Positions 23,168 to 33,261 of a DNA stretch of 64,000 bases are shown here, in pieces. The notes below the pieces were generated by a model. It was not told the origin of the DNA and did not search any database. It was given only the letters and a program-made list of their open reading frames with translations. The stretch is from Camellia lanceoleosa. Its lineage: Eukaryota; Streptophyta; Magnoliopsida; Ericales; Theaceae. Made by a program: the position numbers and the translations under genes. How positions within the stretch are numbered: position 1 is the first letter of the stretch; the number at the start of each line of letters is the position of its first letter. The DNA is taken from positions 155,316,246 to 155,380,245 of the forward strand of contig CM045763.1 in the NCBI GenBank assembly GCA_025200525.1. Direction: 5' to 3'.

Positions 23168-23300
23168 TTTTTTAGCGGGTCGGGTCAGGCCAGGCTGTGG
23201 GCCAAAAATTGGGACCCAGGCCCAAACCCAGTCCCAAGCCCACTCATAATAGGGCCGGGCTTAGGGCCACGGGCTGGCCTAGTCGGGCTTTTTTTTTTAA
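23120..23300. mobile_element. Possible hAT-type transposon end
   Basis: Starts with AAGGGTGTAATAATGGCCCAG and continues with alternating 'gggcc/ggccc' words typical of terminal regions of plant hAT elements with GGCCC-rich ends. It interrupts the gag N-terminus of the - strand Tat element. I see no matching inverted end or 8-bp target duplication, so this is a suggestion only. Confidence 0.3.
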
Positions 23301-23394
23301 TATTAGAAATAAAAAATTTTAAAAAAATTATACTAGAATATTTTAATTACGATTAATGAGATATTTTGTTTGGTTATGTAAACAAAAAGAGAAA

Positions 23395-26300
23395 GTGTTA
23401 ATAGTGGAAAAATAGAATGGGAAAGTAGTAACACGTAGCAAACGGTTGGAAACAGAATGGGAAAGTAGTAACACGTAGTAAACGGCTGGAAATAGAATGG
23501 GAAAGTAGTAACACATAGTAAACGACTGGAAACAGAATAGGAAAGTGTTAATGCGAAAGTATGGGAAAGTAGTAACACGTCGTAAATGGCTGGAAACAGA
23601 ATGGGAAAGTGTTAATGGTGGAAAAACAGAATGGGAAAATAGTAACACGTAGTAAACGACTGGAAACAGAATGGGAAAGTAGTAACACGTAGAGTAGTAA
23701 CACGTAGTAAACGGCTGGAAACAGAATGGGAAAGTGTTAATGGGAAAGTAGTAGCACATTCTAAACGACAGGAAAAATAGAATCTAATGGGAAAGTAGTA
23801 AATGGGAAAGTAGTAACACGTAGTAAACGGCTGGAAAAACAAAATGGGAAGGAAAAATAGAATCACATGGGAAAGACAGAATCAAATGGAAAAGTAGCAA
23901 ATGGGAAAGTAGTAACACGTAGTAAACTGCTGGAAAAACATAATGGGAAAGTAGTAACACGTAGTAAACGACTGAGAAAACAGAACCAGATGGGAAGTAC
24001 TAACACAGGAAAAATAAAATCAAATGGGAAAGTAGTAAACGACAAATGGGAAAGTAGTAAACGACAAAGTAGTAACACTTTGAAAGTAACAGTGGAAAAA
24101 CAAAATCAAATGGGAAAGTAGTAAACGGCAAATGGGAAAGTAGTAAATGGGAAAGTAGTAACACGTTGTAAACGGCTGGAAAAACATAATCAAGTGGGAA
24201 ATTAGTAAATAGAAAAGTAGTAACACGTAGTAAACGGCTGGAAAAACATAATCGAAAAGTAGTAACACGTAGTAATGGCTGGAAACAGAATGGCAAAGTA
24301 GTGATGTGTAGTAAACGGCTAGAAAAACATAAACAAATGGGAAGGGCAGAATCAAATAGGAAAGTAGTAACACATAGTAAATGGCTGGAAAAATGGAATG
24401 GGAAAGTAGTAACACGTAGTAAACGGCTGGAAAAACAGAATGGGAATGTAGTAACATATAGTAAATGGTTGGAAAAACATAATCAAATGGGAAAGTAGTA
24501 ACACAGGGAAAACAAAATCAAATGTGAAAGTAGTAAACGAGAAATGGGAAAGTAGTAACATTTACGGAAAAAGTAGTAACACTTTGAAAGTGAAAGCAAG
24601 AATGGGAACGTAGTAACACTTTACAGGGAAGTAGTAACACTGGAAAAACAAAACCAATTGGAAAAACAAAATTAAATAGGAAAGTAGGAAAATAGTAAAC
24701 GGGAAAGTTGTAACACTGGAAAAACAAAATCAACTAGGAAAGTAGGAAAGTAGTAAGCGGGAAAGTAGTAACACTGAAAAAACAAAATCAACTGGAGAAG
24801 AAAAATCAAAATCAAATGTGAAAGTATTAAACAGCTAGAAAAATAGAATCAAATTGAATAGTAGTAACACTAGAAAAACAAAATCAAATGGGAAAGTGGT
24901 AAATAGGAAAGTAGTGACACTTTGAAAGTAGTAACACTGGAAAAACAAAATCAACTGGAAAACCAAAATCAAATGTAAAGTAGGAAAGTAGTAAACGGGA
25001 AAATAATAACACTGGGAAAACAAGAAAAACAAGAAAAACAAATCAAATAGGAAAGTAGTAAATGGTTGGAAAAAACATAATCAAATGGGAAAGTAGTAAC
25101 ACAGGAAAAACAAAATCAAATAAGAAAGTAGTAACACTGGAAAAAGAAAATCAAATAGGAAAGTAGTAAATGGCTGGAAAAAGAGAATCAAATGGAAAAG
25201 TAATAATACAGGAAAAACGAAATCAAATGGAAAAGTAGTAACACAAGAAAAACAAAATCAAATGGGAAAGTAGTAAACGGCAAATGGTAAAGTAGTAAAC
25301 AAGAAAGTAGTAACAAGTAGTAAACGGCTTGAAAAGCATAATCAAATAGGAAAGTAACAAATGGGAAAGTAGTAACACGAGTAAACAGCTGGAAAAACAT
25401 AATGGAAAAATAGTAACACGTAGTAAACGGCTAGAAACAGAATGGGAAAGTAGTAACACGTAGTAAACGGTTGGAAAAAAAATCAAATGGGAAAGTACTA
25501 ACACGTAATAAATGGCTGGAAAAACAGAATGGGAAAGTAGTAACATGTAGTAAACGGCTGGAAAAACAAAAACAGAATGAGAAAGTAGTAACACGGCTGG
25601 AAACAGAATGGGAAAATGGTAACACATGGTAAACAGCTGGAAAAATAAAATCAAATGGGAAAGTAATAAATAGGAAAGTAGTAACACGTAGTAAATAGCT
25701 GGAAAAACAGAATCAAATGGGAAAGTAGTAACACAGGAAAAATAAAATCAAATGGCAAAGTAGTAAACGACAAATGGGAAAGTAGTAAACGAGAAAGTAT
25801 TAACACTTTAAGGGAAAGTAGTAACACTTTGAAAGTAACACAGGAGAAACAAAATCAAATGGGAAAGTAGTAAACGACAAATTGGGAAAGTAATAAATGG
25901 GAAAGAAATAATACATAGTAAACGGCTGGAAAAACATAATCAAATAGGAAATTATTAAATGGGAAAGTAGTAACACATAGCAAACGCCTGAAAAAATTGA
26001 ATGGGAAAGTTGTAACACGTACTAAACGAAAAGTTGTAATACGTAGTAAATGGCTGGAAACAGAATGGGAAAGTAGTAACACGTACTAAACGGCTGGAAA
26101 AATAGAATGGAAAAGTAGTAATACGTAGTAAACGACTGGAAACAGAATGGGAAAGTAGTAACACATAGTAAACGGCTGGAAAAACAAAATCAAATGGGAA
26201 AGACATAATCAAATTGAAAAGTAGTAAATGGGAAAGTTGTAACACATAATAAATGGCTGGAAAAGTAGAATGGGAAAGTAGTAACACGTAGTAAACGGCT

Positions 26301-26851
26301 GGAAAAATGGAATGGGAAAGTAGTAACACAAAGAAAACAAAATCAAATGTGAAAGTAGTAAACGGGAAAGTAGTAACATTTACGGGAAAGTAGTAACACT
26401 TTGAAAGTGAAAGTAGTAAACGGGAAAGTAGTAACACTTTACGGGGAAGTAGTAACACTTTGAAAGTACTAACACTGGAAAAACAAAGTCAACTGGGAAA
26501 GTAGGAAAGTAGTAAATGGGAAAGTAGTAACAGTGGAAAAACAAAATCAAAATCAACTGGGAAAGTAGTAAACGGCTAAAAAAACAGAATCAGATGGAAA
26601 AGTAGTAACACTGGAAAAACAAAATCAAATGGGAAAGTAGTAACACTTTACGAGAAAGTAGTAACACTGGAAAAACAAAATCAACTGGAAATCAAATGAG
26701 AAAGTAGGAAAGTAGTAAATGGGAAAGTAGTAACACTGTGAAAGTAATAACACTGGAAAAACAAAATCAACTGGAGAAACAAAATTGAATGAGAAAGTAG
26801 TAAACGGGAAAGTAGTAACACTGGAAAAACAAAATCAAATGGGAAAGTAGT
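23395..26851. repeat. A/G-rich minisatellite array, about 3.5 kb
   Basis: Roughly 80 imperfect units built from 'gggaaagtagtaacacgtag' and 'taaacggctggaaacagaat', with a basic period near 40 bases. From about 24,480 on, variant units dominate that carry 'ggaaaaacaaaatcaaatg' and 'acactttgaaagt'. The - strand is T/C-rich, so it produces long frames full of Leu, Ser, Phe and Tyr. These have no start context, no conserved domain and the same period as the DNA repeat, so I treat them as artefacts. The array ends abruptly at a duplicated TATA region. Confidence 0.85.
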
Positions 26852-26942
26852 AATTCGTCTATATATAGGCCAGTGTATTCTCCCCCTTCAACAACTTCTA
26901 CTAATTCGTCTATATATAGGCCAGAGTATTCTCCCCCTTCAA
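26852..26942 (+). promoter_or_regulatory. Tandemly duplicated core promoter
   Basis: A block of about 41 bases starting AATTCGTCTATATATAGGCC and ending TTCTCCCCCTTCAAC occurs at 26852-26892 and again at 26902-26942, with one difference inside (agtg/agag). Each copy has a TATATATA box and a pyrimidine-rich stretch of the kind often found at plant transcription starts. It lies directly before the gene fragment at 26944. Confidence 0.55.
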
Positions 26943-26943
26943 C

Positions 26944-27390
26944 TTGGAAGCTCAAGCCAGTTTTGCAAAGGAAGTTTTCATTAATTACATTGTGAAACTA
27001 GCTGTGAGAGCATTGGGGTCAGAAATTATCGAACACCTCTTTGTTGACGCCAGAATTTCAATCCTAGAGTTTGGTCTATCATTGTCTTCTTTGTGCTGCT
27101 TGTTGTTGTTCCAAGTAAGAAGATAAGTAAATCCCTTTTCATTTTTTTGTTTGAAAATTTGAATGCCTCCACTTATTCTGGGTTCATTACTTTTTTAAGT
27201 CCTTATTTATACTTGTATGTATTCAATTCTTATTGTTAATATTCAATTGAACGTATTAATGTTCTTTTATATATATTGATGACATTTGTATTCAAACTTC
27301 TATGATATTTCAGGATTCTTACGAACACGTTCAATGATTCTATCAACTATAATGTTGGATATTTGAAATGGTGTCATTTTGTTGGATAGA
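26944..27390 (+). pseudogene. Spliced gene fragment, left copy, unknown family
   Basis: Exon 1 (to 27114) encodes EVFINYIVKLAVRALGSEI and IEHLFVDARIS. A short intron 27115-27313 has donor CCAA/GTAAGA and acceptor ATTTCAG/GATTC. Exon 2 begins GATTCTTACGAACACG. A diverged second copy with the same exon-intron-exon order lies at 61681-63100, so the structure is real and not chance. The position of the Met used in the second copy is ATT here (26980-26982), while an upstream ATG at 26944 is in frame. Exon 2 soon meets stops in every frame, so the gene is either very short or broken. I do not recognise the family. Confidence 0.45.
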
Positions 27391-29013
27391 ATTGTATATA
27401 GTATGGAAAAATTATGTAATGATATCATAGCAAATATAATGTTTTCTTTGATTTTTATTAATTTAAATAATAAAATTCATCACTTTATGTTAATTTACGA
27501 TGTCCCGATCTGGTGTGTTTGGTTAGTGCTTGTACTATGTTCTGAACTTATATTTGCATTTGGGTCCGTTTATCTACTTAAATTTCAACCTTTGATTTGT
27601 GCACAATTTGGAAATTAAAATATTTTAGTAGTTTTCAGTTTCTATTAATCTATTTGGGGTTGACTTGTCTGCTTTGGATGAAGATGTAGACCGGAAGGTG
27701 TTATCTGGAAAAAAGGCAAGGACAAATTCAAGATTTTGACCGGCCTACGGGAGATATGTTTTATGAATAATGTTAAAGTTTTTAAATATTTTATTCATAT
27801 AAAATACTTGATAAATATATTAATAAAGCATTTGAGTTCTTAACATTTTTCATGTTTTATACGGTTGAGTCGTGGAGTAAAGCTTTACGGACATCCAATA
27901 ATTTTTTGCCTCATCAAGGGGTTGTACATAAAGCTTAATCATAACTTCCTTTTAAAAACGTGTTAAACACAAATCCCCTCCTCATCTCTCTCTCTCTCTC
28001 TCACCCGACTCAATTTCTCTTTCTACAGACCCCCAACTTCTTTCCTTTTCTTTCTTTCTTTCTTTTCCCACTGTTTGCTCCAATACTCTCAATAAATTAA
28101 AAGCTTACCCATATCCTCTGCTCTCTAAAACTGGACCTCTTTATTATTCCTTACGAAATGGAATTATTTTATATGTATATGTATCTCTAGTTAAGATAAT
28201 AAAAAATGAATCCAAAAAGAGAGTGAGGTTTGGATAACACAAAATATTAGAGAGAAAAAGAAAAAAAAAATTGGGCAAGTAGAAAAAGAAAGAAAAATTA
28301 AGTTTTGCTTGTTCATTTTGGAAATTTTCATTTTTGAGTGGAAACGAAGATTTTAGATGGAAAAATTAAAAGTTGCAGAGGCAATGAGTGACAGTGTTGG
28401 TGATATAATTGGTGGTTGAAGATGATGGCACGGGTTATATTGCTGTGATAGATTTACAAATGGGATGGGTTTAGTCATTATGCAGAAATTAATTGAAACA
28501 AAATTAATATTACTATAATGTTGGGCAAGAGAATGTTGTCAATGGCCGGTGATAATTGTGGCTGGCCATGTGAGAGAGAGAAAGAGAGAGATGCAAATGG
28601 GTTTGCAGAGATAACAACAGTTTGGGGAGAGAGGACTTAACTAAGGTTAAATTGATGAGACTCTTTAATATGATGGCCCACTTTACTTTTTAGTATTTTG
28701 TGACGTGGCAGTGTCGTGTTAAACTTATGGCCTTGATAGGGCGAAAGCATATATCACAGAAGTTTATTGAAACTATTAAAATACAATATCAGCTTTTACC
28801 GTCACAAATATTTAGGTCTATTTTTGACAACATAGTTAAAAATTAATTTCTTTTTGTATGTTTTTTTTTTTAAAAAATTAAAAAATTAACTTTTGGCTTA
28901 TTTCTTAAAATAGGTCTTAATAATAATGTCTTTAATAATAGTATCCGAGGTGGGTTCAATGGATAGGGCTCAACACTAAACGGCTTTAACCCGTGCTCGA
29001 GACTCCATTGCCT
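27391..29013. other. AT-rich intergenic DNA, no gene seen
   Basis: No conserved frame and no RNA gene recognised. Notable only for a (CT)n microsatellite at about 27983-28003, a pyrimidine tract at 28040-28070, and A-rich runs near 28258 and 28870. The last 90 bases (28925-29013) are the immediate target flank of the outer Tekay element. Confidence 0.5.
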
Positions 29014-29018
29014 CTCAG
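29014..29018 (+). repeat. Left target-site duplication CTCAG of the outer nest
   Basis: CTCAG stands directly before the LTR start TATAGCAATC at 29019. The same five bases directly follow the LTR end GTGTTACA at 60689. The pair brackets everything in between. Confidence 0.75.
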
Positions 29019-29230
29019 TATAGCAATCTCGGTTTTGACCTGACTCTTGCGGTATCCTGGACTCGAGTTTAATGCTTTCGTATTTTTGTTTTCCTTTTGC
29101 TTTCCTTGTATCTCTTTGAAATTTGCTTTTGGATTGTTATGGTTGCATTTGGGCAGGTTGGTCGCTTGTTTTTCAAACCTTGTGTTGCCAAAAATTTTGG
29201 TCCTCCGCTCGAGCGGGCTTTGCAAACTCT
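29019..29230 (+). repeat. T1 5' LTR, left 212 bases only
   Basis: Collinear with the first 220 bases of the T1 3' LTR at 32417 (agcgatcctggttttgaccc, ctcgagtttaat, the cttgtgttgcc word). It includes one CCGCTCGAGCGGG motif near 29205. It breaks off inside 'gcaaactct' and continues directly into pol, sharing CTCT with the pol side (29227-29230). Confidence 0.75.
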
Positions 29231-30527
29231 ATTGATTTAATGCCTGGCACGGCACCGATTTCTATGGCACCGTATCGGTTTGCACCTACTGAGTTGAGTG
29301 AATTGAAGATTCAACTCTAGGAATTATTAGATAAGGGTTTTATCCGCCCTAGTACTTCACCTTGGGGAGCACCGGCTCTTTTTGCTAAAAAGAAAGATGA
29401 AGCGTTGTGGCTCTGTATAGATTACCGAAAGCTGAACCGGGTAACTGTTGAGAACAAGTACCCAATGCCTCGTATAGATGAATTGTTTGACCAGTTGAAG
29501 GGGTCTTGTTGCTTATCTAAGATAGACCTGAGGTTGTGTTATCACCAATTACGGGTAAGGGAGGAGGATATCCCAAAGATGGCATTTCGTACGTGATATG
29601 GCTATTATAAATTTCTAGTGATGCCTTTTGGGTTGGCTAATGCACCGACTATATTTATGAATTTGATGAACCAAATCTTTCATGAATTCCTAGATCATTT
29701 TGTGGTTGTTTTTGTGGATGACATTTTGATTTACTCGCCCTCTGAACAGGAGCACGAGGAACACTTGTGAGTGGTGCTTGAATTGCTTAGAGCTCACAAA
29801 CTATATGCTAAGTTTAGGAAGTGTGAGTTTTGGATGAAAGAGGTTAAGTTCTTAGGCCATGTGGTGTCTAGGGAAAGGGTGATTGTAGATTCATCCAAGA
29901 TAGAGGCAGTGCAAGATTGGGCACAACCTAAGAATACTTTTGAGATCCATAGTTTCTTGGGATTGGCCGATTATTATCGGAGATTTGTGAAGGATTTCTC
30001 TAGATTAGCTTCACCGTTAACTAGACTGACGAGGAAGGGAGTTAAGCTTGTGTGGAATGAGACCTGTGAGAAGTCATTTCAAGAGCTTAAAGTTAGACTT
30101 ACCACTGCTCTAGTCCGGATTATTCCAGAGAGGGGTTTGGGTTATTCGGTTTATTGTGATGCTTCACGGAAAGGTTTGAGTTGTGTTTTGATGGAAAGGG
30201 GAAGGTAGTAGCCTATGGCTCACAGTTGTTGAAAACACATGAGAGGAACTACCCTACTTACCACCTAGAGCTAGCAGCGGTAATCTTTGCCTTGAAGATT
30301 TGGAGACATTATCTGTATGGTGAGAGATTTAAGGTGTTTTCCTATCACAGGAGTCTGAAATATCTGTTTACACAGAAGGATTTGAATTTGAGGCAGAGGA
30401 GGTGGATGGAGTTCATAGAGGATTATGATTTTGAGTTACATTATCACTCAGGAAAGGCCAATGTTGTAGCTGACGCCTTGAGTAGGAAATCTGTTATCGG
30501 TGTGGCTAGTGTTGCCATTTGGGAGTA
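29231..30527 (+). pseudogene. T1 pol: RT and RNase H
   Basis: The reading starts in the RT N-terminus ([11 protein letters not shown] at about 29257) and continues through [15 protein letters not shown] (29410), [22 protein letters not shown], the catalytic [10 protein letters not shown] (29710-29740), [30 protein letters not shown], the RNase H motif YCDASRKG (30151) and [10 protein letters not shown] (30462). These are Tekay/Del signatures. Breaks: TAG at 29318-29320, TGA at 29595-29597, TGA at 29768-29770 and a frameshift near 30205. The RT catalytic aspartates are still present. Comparison with the younger copies at 43.5 and 54.9 kb shows the stops at 29318 and 29768 arose by single C-to-T changes. 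N-terminal domains are deleted. Confidence 0.85.
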
Positions 30528-32043
30528 GGAGATGTTGGGTGCTCTTGGAAGCTTGACTTGCATCTTGACGAGTCCGTTGAATCTGCGGCTTTGTTTATGG
30601 TAGTTGTCCAACCTACACTTGTGAACCGAGTGATGGAGGCACAAAGGGGTGACCTTGAGGTGGAATCCCTCTAGAAGAAGATCTCCAGTGGGAAAGTGGA
30701 GAGGGGCTTGAATGTGTATCCTGACCAGAGTGTGAGATACCGAGACCATTTGTTTGTGCCGGAGTCTTACCGAGAGGAAGTACTCCGAGAATTTCACCAT
30801 TGCACCTTGCAGTGCATCCGGGTTGCACAAAGACGTATCATGACCTGAGTCGCCAGTTTTGGTGAGAGGTATAAAGAAGGATGTGGCCGTGTTTGTGTCG
30901 AAGTGCCTTACTTGTCAACAAGTGAAGGCCGAGCATTAGAGGCCAGTTGGTTTGTTACAACCCTTGCCTATAGCCGAGTGGAAGTGGGAGCATGTCATGA
31001 TGGATTTTATTGTGGGCCTTCCGAGGAGTCAATGGGGTAGTGATGCCATGTGGGTAATAGTTGACCGGTTAACCAAGTCTGCGTATTTTATACCTATGCG
31101 TGTGAGTGATTCGATAGACTACCTTGCCGACTTGTATATTGGAGACATAGTGAGGTTGCACGAAGTCCCTGTGACGATTGTCTCGGATAGAGATTTGCTT
31201 TTCACAGCTCAGTTGTGGCAGAGATTGCAGAGTGCCATGGCCACTAGATTGACCTTTAGTACTGCGTACCATCCTTAGACTGACAGGCAGTCTGAGTGTA
31301 CTGTTAAGATCCTTAAGGATATGCTTCGAGGGTGTGTCCTTGACTTCAACGGATCGTGGGAGAGGCACTTGCCCTTAGTGGAGTTTTTCCATAACAGTAG
31401 CTTCCAATCGAGTATTGGCATGGCACCGTTTGAGGCCTTGTATGGTTGACCGTATAGATCTCCAATGTGTTGGGCCGAGATGGGCATTGCACCTTTGTTG
31501 GAACCAGAGTTGGTTTGGAAAACGACAGAGAAAGTAGCACTTATCCCTAAGAGGTTAATTACGGCTCAGAGTCATTAGAAAAGTTATGCCGACCGTAGGA
31601 GGAGACCCTTGGCTTTTGAGGTGGGAGACCATGTGTTTTTAAAGATATCACCTAGGCAAGGTTTGATGAGATTTGGGAAGAGTGGGAAGTCGTCCCCTCA
31701 ATTTATTGGGCCTTTTGAGATCCTTGAGCAGATCGGAGAGGTTACTTACCGTTTGGCATTGCCGCCACAGCTTTCTAGGGTTCATGATGTGTTTCATATT
31801 AGCATGCTTTGCAAGTATGAGCCGTATCCATCACACATGTTGGATTGGACCGACCTAGAAGTAGATGAGGATGCCTCATATGAGGATAGACCAGTGAGGG
31901 TCTTGGATACTCGGGACCAAGTCTTGCGAGGCAAGACGATTCCCTTGGTTAAGGTATTGTGGAAACATCACGGGGTTAAGGAAGCAACTTGGGAGCGTGA
32001 ATCGGAAGTTTTGTTGGTGTTTGAATATGTATTAAGGTTTTGA
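30528..32043 (+). pseudogene. T1 pol: integrase and chromodomain
   Basis: Zinc-binding region near 30790-30930 (FHHCT, then SKCLTCQQVKAEH). Core with catalytic Asp in MMDFIVGLP (30998), Asp in TIVSDRD (31178) and Glu in QSECTVKIL (31290). Stops interrupt it at 31276-31278, 31446-31448 and 31576-31578. The C-terminal frame 31609-32043 is intact and holds the GPFEILE integrase tail, VFHISML, and a chromodomain (PVRVLDTRDQVLRG, then PLVKVLWKHHGVKEATWERE). Chromodomains of this lineage are thought to guide insertion into heterochromatin, which suits the nested pattern here. Of the three Tekay copies in the window, this is the only one with a complete chromodomain end. Confidence 0.85.
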
Positions 32044-32403
32044 TTATGTTAATGAAATGTAAAACCATTGTAAATTTTTTAAAATATGAGAACATTGTCT
32101 ATGTTGAATATGTTTTGGAAATGCAGGCTTAATATGAACACTGTATATATTGTTTAAGTCCTGAAAAATGCGAGTTTATCATAAACATTGAATATGTTTT
32201 GGAAATATGGAATATATATTGAAATCGGTTAAAATTTCAGGAAATGTATGTTGAGATGTTTATTGAGACTTGTTCATCATCTGATGGGATTGAGTGATCG
32301 GTGGATGGGTCATGATATTGAAAATTGATTTGTAATCATTGTGGAAAATTATTTAAAACATGGTTTTCAAAATTGATTTGTAATTTCGGGGATGAAATTC
32401 TTT

Positions 32404-32416
32404 AAGGGGGGGAGGC
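32404..32416 (+). other. T1 polypurine tract
   Basis: AAGGGGGGGAGG preceded by GATGAAATTCTTT, the usual Tekay arrangement, directly before the LTR start TATAGCGATCC at 32417. The younger copy T3 has lost this tract. Confidence 0.75.
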
Positions 32417-33261
32417 TATAGCGATCCTGGTTTTGACCCGACTCTTGTGGGTATCTCGGACTCGAGTTTAATTCTTTCGTATTTTTGTTTACCTCTTGCT
32501 TCCATTGTATCTCTTTCAAATTTGCTTTTGGATTGTTGTGGTTATGTTTGGGTAGGTTGGTCGCTTGATTTTCAAACCTTGTGTTGCCTGAATTTTGGTC
32601 CTTCGCTGAGCAAGATTTCAAGGCGAGCGGCTTTGTAAACTCTCGATTTTGCAGTCCCGAAAACTACTAGGAGAGTGATTTCTAAGCTTGGGCACCGCTT
32701 TCCTCGCCGAGAGGGTGGGCCCTTGAGCGGCCTTTCTTGCACTCGAGTGTTGGTTTGTTGTCTGCAAAACTGCTGGATGTGTGTTTTCTACACTCGAGCA
32801 AGACAACATACTATCTCTGACGCTTGAGCGTCAACTCTTGCGCTCGAGCGGACTGTGCGTATATCAGATCGTGAAAAATGACTTTTTACATCACTTTTTC
32901 AGATCTTTTCTTCCTAAAACCTAAAGTTGAGACTCTCTCTCTAAAATACTCTCTCTCTCTCTCTCTACTTTTCACCTAGTTTTAGTGATTTCTTCACCTT
33001 AATCCCTTTTATAAAAAGGTAGACCATCTCAAGATCTCCATTTTAATCTGAATAGAGTTGGTTTTGGGCATCTTTGAAGTTTCGCTCTTGCTTGGCTCAT
33101 CTTCTCTTTGAGATAGAGATTTTCTACACTTTCATATGGTTTTTAACTTGATTATTTGTCGTTGTGTAACAATGGTGGGATTTGGGAGCGTTTGAACAAA
33201 CCTAGGGTTTGGGTGTAAAATAAAAAGAGAGATTTTTGGTAAATGTGAAATAATGGGTATG
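32417..33261 (+). repeat. T1 3' LTR, first part
   Basis: Starts TATAGCGATCCTGG; the usual TG start is eroded. It contains a run of CTCGAGCG-type palindromes (32600-32860), (CT)n tracts at 32930-32970 and the conserved 'gtgtaacaatggtgggattt' block at 33164. It is cut at 33261 by a solo Tat LTR and resumes at 37219. The last five bases, GTATG (33257-33261), are the target duplicated by that insertion. Confidence 0.75.

Larger units (their letters stand above)
19150..23170 (-). mobile_element. Decayed, internally deleted Tat element
   Basis: On the - strand, from right to left: gag (23167-20860, rearranged), an RT N-terminal fragment (20335-20136), a duplicated scrap resembling the second RNase H, the integrase C-terminus (19835-19666), and the Tat 3' tail (19665-19340). 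Most of protease, RT and integrase are missing. No LTR boundary was recognised on either side, and the right end is cut by unrelated repeat DNA near 23125. It may have been a non-autonomous derivative, or it may only be decayed; the sequence alone does not decide. Confidence 0.65.

Noticed and set aside
23333..26458. Several long - strand frames rich in Leu, Tyr, Ser and Phe.
   Set aside because: They follow the 40-base period of the minisatellite, lack any domain and arise because the - strand is T/C-rich with few stops.
23395..26851. CRISPR-like array (short repeats, regular spacing).
   Set aside because: Spacers are themselves repeats, the repeat is degenerate, and the context is plant nuclear DNA.
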